64,000 nt of DNA, taken from positions 1,302,001-1,366,000 of the forward strand of contig NC_134034.1 of assembly GCF_964204645.1 (NCBI RefSeq), written 5' to 3'. Position 1 is the stretch's first letter. Every line of letters starts with the position of its first letter. The stretch comes from Tubulanus polymorphus. Lineage: Eukaryota; Nemertea; Palaeonemertea; Tubulaniformes; Tubulanidae. Under the pieces are notes generated by a model. The model saw only the letters and a list, made by a program, of their open reading frames with translations. It was not told the origin of the DNA and made no database searches. Of the stretch, positions 56,691-64,000 are shown piece after piece. Both the position numbers and the translations under genes were made by a program.

Positions 56691-57030
56691 AAGCGTCAAG
56701 CATATAGAAATATAATTCAAACCCATGTCAGAAAAAATACACTTGTTTTTGAATTCATAGTAATCCATGTTTTGCGAGGACAGCACAGGTTACGTTGCGA
56801 ATTTTTGTTTTGGAAAATGATGTCCGATTAATTTGAAATTAAAATATATCAAATAAAGATTGATTCAGAATTAACGTATTTGCGAGGACGGCACAAGTTA
56901 CGTTGCAAATTTTTGTTTCGGAAAAATGATGTCCGATTAATTTGAAATATGAAGATAAAACAAAGATTGAGTCAGAATTAACGTATTTTTCTGGTTATGA
57001 TTTGATCTCCCCGTGTCTATCGGTCACTAA

Positions 57031-57198
57031 TACAGCGAAACCTCGTTACAGCGAACTTCACCGGACCAAAATGTATGTTTGTTAGAACCTACAGTCCGTT
57101 ATATCCAGCTGAAGTTTTCTCACTCGGGACGACATTCTATATTTGTTATTTCCGATGAATCGTCGTATCAGAGTTTGCTATAACGGGGTTTCGCTGTA
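57031..57198. mobile_element. Pogo/Tigger-like miniature element
   Basis: 168 bp with TA at each end and inverted termini CAGCGAAACCTCGTTACAGC at the left and TAACGGGGTTTCGCTG at the right. This is the CAGTGAAACCTCG-type terminus with TA target duplication typical of pogo/Tigger elements. Confidence 0.72.
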
Positions 57199-57430
57199 TT
57201 GTCGCTGCACTTCGACTAACGGCTACCCGCGTATCTGTTGTCGAGGCAGAATCGCGTGGTCTTACGGCGAGATGGCACCACTTAACAAGGGGTCAACGGA
57301 TCTTGAACCTTCGACGAGGAAGAAAGTTCTAGAAACTAGTCAAATGAAACACTCTAATCCGTGTACACTGCAGATGATCGAAGAAGTCTCACAATTCGAA
57401 TTTTATATGAAATAATTTATTAGAATGAAA

Positions 57431-57472
57431 CCACAATGTTTCGGCTGTTGACTAACAGCCATCATCAGGTGG
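57431..57472 (-). ncRNA. Candidate hammerhead-ribozyme-like motif
   Basis: Minus strand reads CCACCTGATGATGGCTGTTA, loop, AACAGCCGAAACATTGTGG. The CUGAUGA and GAAA core strands enclose a 7-bp stem II (GGCTGTT/AACAGCC), and CCAC/GTGG can form a short stem I. A minimal or missing stem III leaves self-cleavage uncertain. Same core as 44351-44394. Confidence 0.4.
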
Positions 57473-58134
57473 AAAGTTCCAGAAATTGCGGAGGAAAACT
57501 CGCTAGTGTCTCAAAACACTGTTCAATATCCCCGGCAAAATGTCATTCCCTGCAGAGAATATAGATGGCTTAATTATCATACGCAAAATGACATGAAATT
57601 GTTGGTCAATTATAGTTCATTCAGCGAGTTTAGATATCGATCGATATTGTATATGATTCGAACACCAATTCAATTCAATTAAGAATTTAGCTCCAGAATT
57701 GAAACAAGATTACATCGGACAGACACGGCAACCCTGGCCTGGGGACCCTCTTTATAAACATAGCATTCTTGTAGGCCTCTGTATAAAATCCGTTAGTATG
57801 AAACTTGCAAATAAATTGGTTCACATTGAAATTCAAATTGAGTCCACAATGATCAATGACAGGAATGGAAAAATGTTCATATTTACGCAGACAGATATCT
57901 AAAGAACTTGAACCTTTGGAATTTGTCAACATATAACATAAAGGGGCAATAAAAATTGGGCATATTAACTCTTATCTCGGTGAGCTAGACGAGCTGTTTT
58001 TAAGGCACCAGGAACACGTCTGTCCTTACAGCAACAACATGACATAGGCCTTACTCAGCGAGCTGTTATCTTATAAGGCATAAGTTGTTTCTGTCAGTAC
58101 AGGAATACCAACGACTGAATCTAGCTAGAGAACC

Positions 58135-59010
58135 ATGGACGATCGTACGTACAACGAAGCCTTCAAAATCTACCATCAACACCGCAGTTACAACCGCCAC
58201 CGATTGCCACAAATACTACGAGGATGCTACTCCGAAATACCCGAGGTTAAAGATAGAAGAGGGTTGCGGATTTTATCGGTAGGTCCGGCGCACGGGCATC
58301 TTCTGGAAGAGGCGCTGACCGCCGTCGGCGAAGATGTGAAATTCGACCGTTTGGATTGCGTAGAACCGAGCGAGCTGATGTCCGAAGAGTTGACCGTCCG
58401 TATGGGTTTACTAGCCGAGAAATACAACTTCGAGTATAAGTTGTTCAAACGGAAGTTTTCGACCGAAAGCGCCACCTTTTTGCCAAACGAATTTTACGAT
58501 TTGGTCGTATTTTCGCACGTATTCTACTATTTCGACGATCAGGCGCGCGTGTTGCAGACGACATTGCATCGACTGGCGCACAAAAACGGTCGCGTCTACA
58601 TATCCGTAATCTCGTCCACGTACTCGAATTTGGCGAACGAAATCCATCAGTTGAAGGAGCGAGAAGGCTTTGTAGCTAACGTCGACCAGGAGGTGGTGAC
58701 CTTCGCCGACCAAACCGGGCTGCAGCAAGTGATGGTCGACGCTCGCGCGAAGGTTCTATCACACGCTGAAGATAAAGAAGGTATTTTCGTGCACCTGGCA
58801 CTGAAACCGGCTCAAGCGTGCCTCTGCGAACACGACACCAACATGCGCTATATCGGCGACCAGATCCTAGCGTTTCTCGGCCACGGGCGATTTCCAGAAA
58901 AATTGCGAGCCCAAATCCAAGAACTCGTTCGCAAATACACGGTCGACTGTTACGGATTTCCTATCGTTCCGATAACGATTCTCAACTATCTAGTTACCAG
59001 AGACGACTGA
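58135..59010 (+). CDS. Histamine N-methyltransferase-like SAM-dependent methyltransferase
   Basis: Single-exon frame of 291 aa. SAM-binding features: motif I LRILSVGPAHGHLLE (residues 44-58), the acidic CVEPSE at about 75-80 (end of strand 2), and YDLVVFSHVFYYFDD for the post-I/motif IV strand, followed by RVYISVISS. The order and the C-terminal strand (GFPIVPITILNYLV) match histamine N-methyltransferase (about 292 aa), which inactivates histamine by methylating its ring in the cytosol. Motif I has PAHG rather than a GxGxG loop, so substrate and activity are uncertain; invertebrates have several HNMT-like genes. ATG 58135 sits in ACCATGG context, and an AATAAA follows at 59362-59367. The lack of introns is unusual beside the intron-rich neighbours and suggests an old retrocopy. 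Confidence 0.82.
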   Translation: MDDRTYNEAFKIYHQHRSYNRHRLPQILRGCYSEIPEVKDRRGLRILSVGPAHGHLLEEALTAVGEDVKFDRLDCVEPSELMSEELTVRMGLLAEKYNFEYKLFKRKFSTESATFLPNEFYDLVVFSHVFYYFDDQARVLQTTLHRLAHKNGRVYISVISSTYSNLANEIHQLKEREGFVANVDQEVVTFADQTGLQQVMVDARAKVLSHAEDKEGIFVHLALKPAQACLCEHDTNMRYIGDQILAFLGHGRFPEKLRAQIQELVRKYTVDCYGFPIVPITILNYLVTRDD

Positions 59011-59447
59011 TCGTCTGCTCCAGGAAGTTTTGACACGCAAGTTGGACCACGTTAAAAGAACACCGATAGAAAACTACCAGGTCCAGTTCCACGGCTGTGA
59101 ATTATTCAGACTGAACTCCGATAACTTTGATTTAAGGAGTACTATGTGAGTCGATGTGCACATGATGGTGTGTCATCACCAGTGCCCTCTCAAAATAACA
59201 ATTAAAATTGTGAATTTTGGCGTCTTTTTTGTAATTAGATATATTTCATAACTCTTATTCTATTTCTGATTGATTTAAGAAAATGATTTTTGAGAGGATG
59301 TGTACTACACATCCGAAATCAGTTTATCAGAGAATAATTACGTTATACATAAAATGATTCAAATAAAGTAAATTTAGAATTTACAATCTATGGTCCTCAT
59401 AAGTAACGGACTGCTATTTCTGTGGATGAACCCCTGACGCGCAAGTG
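59011..59447. other. Convergent 3' flanks
   Basis: 3' UTR of the methyltransferase-like gene, ending near the AATAAA at 59362, and the downstream flank of the minus-strand adaptor gene, whose stop is at 59448. The two genes are tail-to-tail and may overlap at their ends. Confidence 0.5.
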
Positions 59448-62400
59448 TTAATAAAGAACTGGTAGTTTGGATAAATCCGGTTGAAACAGTTCGTTCGTTG
59501 TCATCTCGACGCATTTCGATAGTTTACACGGAATCGTCGGCCCGATGTTTAACAAATGATGTTTCACCATCGCTTTTAAACTGGGGAATTTAGTGTCGCC
59601 GTTACACGTATAGTACACCTGACCTGCCACTCGCACCTGCAAAATATCGAGAAATATCGATCAATTTTATTAGCCAGTAAAATTGAAACGTGCTACTGAT
59701 TGGTCGAGACATTTCGGCCTGAAATCTGATTGGCCGAGACACTTCAGCCTGAAATCTGATTGGCCGAGACACTTCAGCCTGAAATCTGATTGGGCGAGAC
59801 ACTTCAGCCTTGAGTCTGATTGGGCGAAACTGTTTACCCTTAAAACTGATGGGTCTGGGATGATCTGCACTCTGAGTGGTGAAGCTGATCGGTTGATAAT
59901 TTCTATTGCGCAATATAATTGGTCTATGATCTCATTGGTCTACGTTGACTTCATTTGATTAGACTGAGAATGAAGCGGCACTCTCACATTCAGTGACAAA
60001 GCGCTTGCTTACCTTATCGATTTTATAATGACAAACCAACCTCTGGCAGGTGAATGAAATAGCGAACCCGTCTCCATCTGAACTATCTCTCAATACAAAC
60101 ACCCTTGAAATAGAAGAATATTAGAATTGAATATCTATGGTGTCCCAATACTGCAGTCGTGTGGTGGGAGGGGGGACTTGGCTAAAGAGGCATGACATCT
60201 TAGATGGATGATTGTTTATTTTGAAGTTGTCCTCCTTTATTTCACGCTTTTTGGTTGGCACAGGGACCTTAAGCAAGCAAACTCGATTCCACTAGAATTG
60301 GGACCAGGGTCTGCCTGGGTATCTGCTATATTGTCGTTATCAAATTACTCTTTAGCGACGAAGGTTCTATTCAAATTCTTACCCGTCGTCTGTCACGTGG
60401 TCGGCGAGCAGGCGTTCCGAGTCGTCACGTGATAACGGGCCGTGGTACCAAGGCTCATCGATCGGTTGACTGGCCGAGTATCTATAAGTCTGTAATAGGG
60501 AATCAAATATTGTAGATAAATTCAGATGCACTGATTCAGTAAAATATGTTAGATATATTTTGAAGCATAGATAGTCCACTGTATCTGTAACTGTGAGGCT
60601 GCTTGATTTACGATGGCAACCGGGGAGGTTATAATGGCAGTTCGAATGGACAAGAGCTGGTGCTGCCACCTCGTGCGATGTTAGGTACCTGGTCGCTGCT
60701 GCCGGATTTGTCGGAAAGTTTTCGAAGTTTATCGTGTCGTCGTAGCGTCACTTGATAATTATCGCGCAGTTGATTCCCGTACTACAAAAAAAAAACAACA
60801 GGAGTAAAAATGAGTAAAAAAATCCCGCCATCCATCAGCGTTTGAGCATTTCAACGCGACGGTCGTGAGATCGAAAACTAACCTTCGCAAATCGTAGTCC
60901 CAGTCGCCACTTTCTCATGGCGTGTTCCGTATCGAAGCACAAACATGTGACGTCATTTTCCGATAGACTCTGATGATAAATAAGGATATATCAATCAATC
61001 TAAGACTAATAACCTTGATTAACAACCACTTATGACGTTAATGACTTTTAATTGAAGATGGCTAATTGATTAAAAATGATCTCCATAATTTATGCACTTA
61101 ATCGTTCATTCACTTATCAATCTTAATTTATCTTTTTTCGAATTGATTCATTTGTCAATTTATCAACCTTTTCATCTTATCTAGGCAATATGGCATTTAA
61201 TCTTATTTCATTTTACTTTATTTCTTAATAGTTTATTCACCAATCCATTCATGTTATTTTCCAAACGTCAATGAACTTTTGTTTTAGTTTTCTCGTTCGA
61301 AGTTACCTTCAGCGCGATGACGAAGTTCGTGGCGGCGCCGCTGTAGAATTTCGCGGTCAGCGCGTCCAGAACGATGTAGATCTCTTTATCCTCGATGCTG
61401 ACGAACGGGCACAAGTGTTTGATCTCCTTCGACGTTCCCCGAGTCGAGTAGTAAATCCCGAACGCTCTCAGCAGACAGAAAGCTCGTTTCCACGATTTCT
61501 TACCCTTCTCTCGGAAGTGCAGATAGCTCTCCGTGTCCGGCAGACGATCGGTCGTTTTGAACATACTCTTTTTATTTGAAAATTTGAAAAATAAACGGTC
61601 GCCGTGACGTCATACACACGCAACCTCTTATCGTGCATAAGTAACTAAACGGTAAGAGGTCTGCCTCCATAGTTTTGAACATACTCTTTATTTGAAAATT
61701 CGAAAAATTAACGGTCGCCGTGACGTCATACCAAGCAACCTCTTATCGTGCATAAGTAACTAAACGGTAAGAGGTCTGCCTCCATAGTTTTGAACATACT
61801 CTTTATTTGAAAATTCGAAAAATTAACGGTCGCCGTGACGTCATACACACATGCAATCTCTTATCGTGCATGAGTAACTAAACGGTCAGATGTCTGCCAC
61901 CATAAATCACACTATGACATCATGAAAGTGTTTACGAGTGGATCGTTTCATGATGATGTCATAGGGGGATTCGTAGAGGCAGCCATCTTCTCTGGAAGTG
62001 TCTATAGATCAAATCACTGAGTTTCCATGGAAGCAGACATCTTTTCTAGAAGTGCCTTTAGATAGAATTACTGGTAAATAATATTTGATGTCGTCATACG
62101 GGTATTGAAGGAGGGAGACATCTTTTTCTAGCATTTTTTTTTATAGCAAAAGGGTTCAGCACCAGTTTAGTACCTGTAAAAGGAAAGCCTTGGCTCTTGC
62201 TGTTTTGTCCTCTTCCTGTGGTTTGTCTTTGCTGCTTCCTTTTCGTTCGGGCGGTTTCTTTTTGACGGGGAAATAAATCTACAAACGAACGATACAAGGT
62301 TTCAGTTGAAAAAAAAGACCAGGGTCTGGTTCCATATTCATGACTTATGTCAAAAAAGCGATCTTCAATCTTCTGACTATAGACGACTAGACTTAGATTC

Positions 62401-63751
62401 GTCTTAAATCTAAAGTCATGATCTGTGCATGCAACTGGCTTCAGTTTGAAATAAGTTTGAAATTTAGCAACTGCAGATTCGTGCAAATTCCATACAAATA
62501 TCTGTTACTGGTTTTCCCGCTGTCGATCTTACCTCTGGCCTCTGGAAAAAATCATACTTTCTAAAATCGTTTCTGAAAATCAGTCTGTTATCGGCATCGT
62601 CTGCCCACGAGTCTATGACTGGTACAATCATTTCATGATCTTCGAGAACCCGCTCTGGAAAAAATGGATTCAGCTACAATTTGTCGAATTTCTTTAGTGC
62701 AATTAAACACATACAACTGTGGATCTGGGTTCAGAGTCAAATTAATTAAAACACACAACTGTGGAACTGGGTCTGGAGTCAAATTAAATCCACACAACTG
62801 TGGAACTGGATCCAGAGTCAAATTAAACCCACACAACTGTGGAACTGGGTTCAGAGTCAAATTAAACCGGCACAACTGTGGAACTGGGCCCAGAGTCGAT
62901 TTAAACCTGCACAAATGTAGAACTGGGTTCACAGTCGATTTAAATCCAAACCACTGTAGAACTGGACCTCCCAGTCAGTTACTCACCGACGTTAAGCTGT
63001 TTAATGTACTCGACGATCGTCCAGTTTTTATCGTCGATCACGTGGTTTTTGATGACTAGCAGATAACACAAATCACGAGCTTTCACCGAGTGATCGACAG
63101 ACAGAGTTCTGTGAGTCCCATCAGTGTTATACACGTGCACTACAATCTATATCAATTATATCAACTTTAATCATCATCATTGATCATCGTTATCATCAAA
63201 TCATTTTCATCTTTTTCACCGGCTCAATCATTGCCGATAATCATCATTTTGTCGTCAGCATCATTTTTTTCAGGGTAAATCCATAATCCATCTTAATCGG
63301 GATTAGTCTGAGCTCTTCTAAGGGCTTTTTTCTATAATTCGACAAATCGACAATTGAGAAAAGAGACTGTTTACGAACCGTTCTGGTTTTAGTCGTCTCG
63401 CTCAGTCGCAGCGACGTGCGACGCAAAAACTCTTTTCTTATTTCATTTTCCGACTGAAACAAAGATTTCGTACTATATCATCTATGAGTATGAATATTTA
63501 GAAGTATAAAAGAAATCATTTTTCTAGGAGACCAACTTTCAGTTCATCCGTAGCCGACTTTCTTCTGACGGAGGCGCCCGTTTTTTTAGCGTACACCTTT
63601 CCGCCGCTAGGTAGCGACACATTGCGGCGTTCCGATGCCGGTGAATTGTCGGCGCTCTTGGAATCGTCGCGCCTTTCGTGGTAAAATATCGGACTGCCCG
63701 GTAGTGATACACTACGAGCGAATGGGTTGTAGGCTTTCGACTGAATTCCAC
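59448..63751 (-). CDS. Grb7/Grb10/Grb14-family adaptor (RA-PH-BPS-SH2), 3' part
   Basis: Partial; the first exons lie beyond the window. Eleven exons: 63751-63537, 63453-63379, 63146-62987, 62654-62533, 62278-62174, 61567-61307, 60969-60883, 60781-60689, 60489-60383, 60103-60013 and 59636-59448; about 500 residues. Order of domains: a Ser-rich N-terminal part (RSVSLPGSP), a Ras-associating domain (VVHVYNTDGTHRTLSVDHSV to DFFQRPE), a PH domain (YLHFREKGKKSWKRAFCLLR, YYSTRGTSKEIKHLC, ending RKWRLGLRFAK), a short linker where Grb7-family proteins have the BPS region, and a C-terminal SH2 (WYHGPLSRDDSERLL, FVLRDSSDGDGF with the phosphotyrosine-binding Arg, TKFPSLKAMVKHH). These proteins bind activated receptor tyrosine kinases and Ras at the membrane. 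MIG-10/lamellipodin share RA-PH but lack SH2, so the SH2 decides the family. All introns GT-AG. Confidence 0.93.
59690..59850 (+). repeat. 30-bp minisatellite in the Grb-like gene's last intron
   Basis: Five units of CTGATTGGCCGAGACACTTC + AGCCTGAAAT, diverging toward 59850. Confidence 0.9.
61560..61905. repeat. 115-bp tandem repeat spanning the PH exon's acceptor
   Basis: Three units starting TTTTGAACATACTCTTT and containing AACGGTCGCCGTGACGTCAT and CTTATCGTGCATAAGTAACT. The first unit includes the first bases of the exon 61567-61307 and its upstream acceptor (minus strand). The next two (about 61675 and 61790) are copies of that border inside the intron. Confidence 0.88.
61892..62113. repeat. 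78-bp family, units in both orientations
   Basis: Forward unit at 61892-61940, then inverted units (CATAGGGGGATTCGTAGAGG, AGTGTCTATAGATCAAATCA), in the same intron. Confidence 0.8.
62700..62965 (-). repeat. 39-bp minisatellite family, about 7 units
   Basis: Degenerate units (CACACAACTGTGGAACTGGG + TTCAGAGTCAAATTAAAC) in the Grb-like gene intron between 63146-62987 and 62654-62533. Confidence 0.9.
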
Positions 63752-63869
63752 CTGAAACGATGCATTATGGGATCAGAAAATTTGCATAGAACAACCAGAC
63801 GTTAAAGATGGCGGCCTCAAATTTCACGCTGCCCGTTGACTGGATCTAAACACTCAGAGAAGTTGGCTG

Positions 63870-64000
63870 TAACCGTAAATCCCCTTATGACATCGTCGAA
63901 TTGTCTACTAGTGATTTGATCTATAAACCCTTCTATAAGAAGATTTCTGCCTCCACAAATCCCCCTATGACGTCATAAAATCACCGCCATAAATACCCCA
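63870..64000 (+). repeat. 78-bp dispersed repeat, running off the window end
   Basis: About 1.6 units of the 984-1361 family upstream of the first visible exon of the Grb-like gene. Confidence 0.85.

Larger units (their letters stand above)
56691..58134. other. 3' flank and spacer with a duplicated segment and a pogo-like miniature element
   Basis: About 108 bp at 56772-56879 (including an AATAAA) is repeated at 56880-56985. A miniature element lies at 57031-57198 and a hammerhead-like motif at 57431-57472. No gene supported. Confidence 0.5.

Noticed and set aside
57143-57415. Cysteine-containing frame (CRCTSTNGYPRICC) as another defensin-like gene
   Set aside because: The frame starts in the pogo-like miniature element, has no signal peptide, and continues into non-cysteine sequence without clear splice sites. 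A real exon starting near 57199 is not excluded.

Overview
The window is nuclear DNA from an invertebrate animal. Every recognisable gene is split by many short introns with GT-AG borders (one GC-AG), and the proteins are typical bilaterian families. The genes are compact, but the introns and spacers are full of minisatellites, fold-back elements and miniature inverted-repeat elements. A lophotrochozoan such as a mollusc or brachiopod is my guess; the sequence does not settle it.

Layout: (1) 343-3156 (+), the 3' half of a histidine acid phosphatase with a C-terminal membrane anchor. (2) 6271-10675 (+), complete ARPC2 (Arp2/3 complex subunit). (3) 11898-15415 (-), complete secernin with an expanded repeat in its coding sequence. 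(4) 16607-21275 (-), an ionotropic glutamate receptor without an amino-terminal domain. (5) 22877-28522 (+), complete ALDH9A1-type aldehyde dehydrogenase. (6) 32061-34027 (+), an unrecognised proline/arginine-rich protein. (7) 35552-36764 (+), a small ankyrin protein with a lysine tail; an antisense tRNA-Lys(CUU) lies in its second intron. (8) 37066-44951 (-), an ABCG half-transporter. (9) 45964-49987 (-), a trypsin-fold protein that has lost its catalytic His and Ser. (10) 52205-53499 (+), a U1 snRNA gene split by a 5'-truncated LINE with a 15-bp target-site duplication. (11) 55540-56690 (+), a two-coding-exon gene for a small secreted cysteine-rich peptide. (12) 58135-59010 (+), an intronless histamine N-methyltransferase-like gene. 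(13) 59448-63751 (-), the 3' part of a Grb7/10/14-type RA-PH-SH2 adaptor.

The genes are unrelated housekeeping and signalling loci; nothing suggests an operon or pathway cluster. Exon borders were placed by hand from reading-frame continuity, splice consensus and recalled family sequence. Frames close across all the complete genes, so most borders should be right to the base. The most unusual item is the LINE inside U1. The repeat families also deserve attention: a 39-bp family at six sites, a 60-bp satellite at two sites, a 78-bp family at eight sites and several inverted-repeat families. They create many long but spurious open frames.
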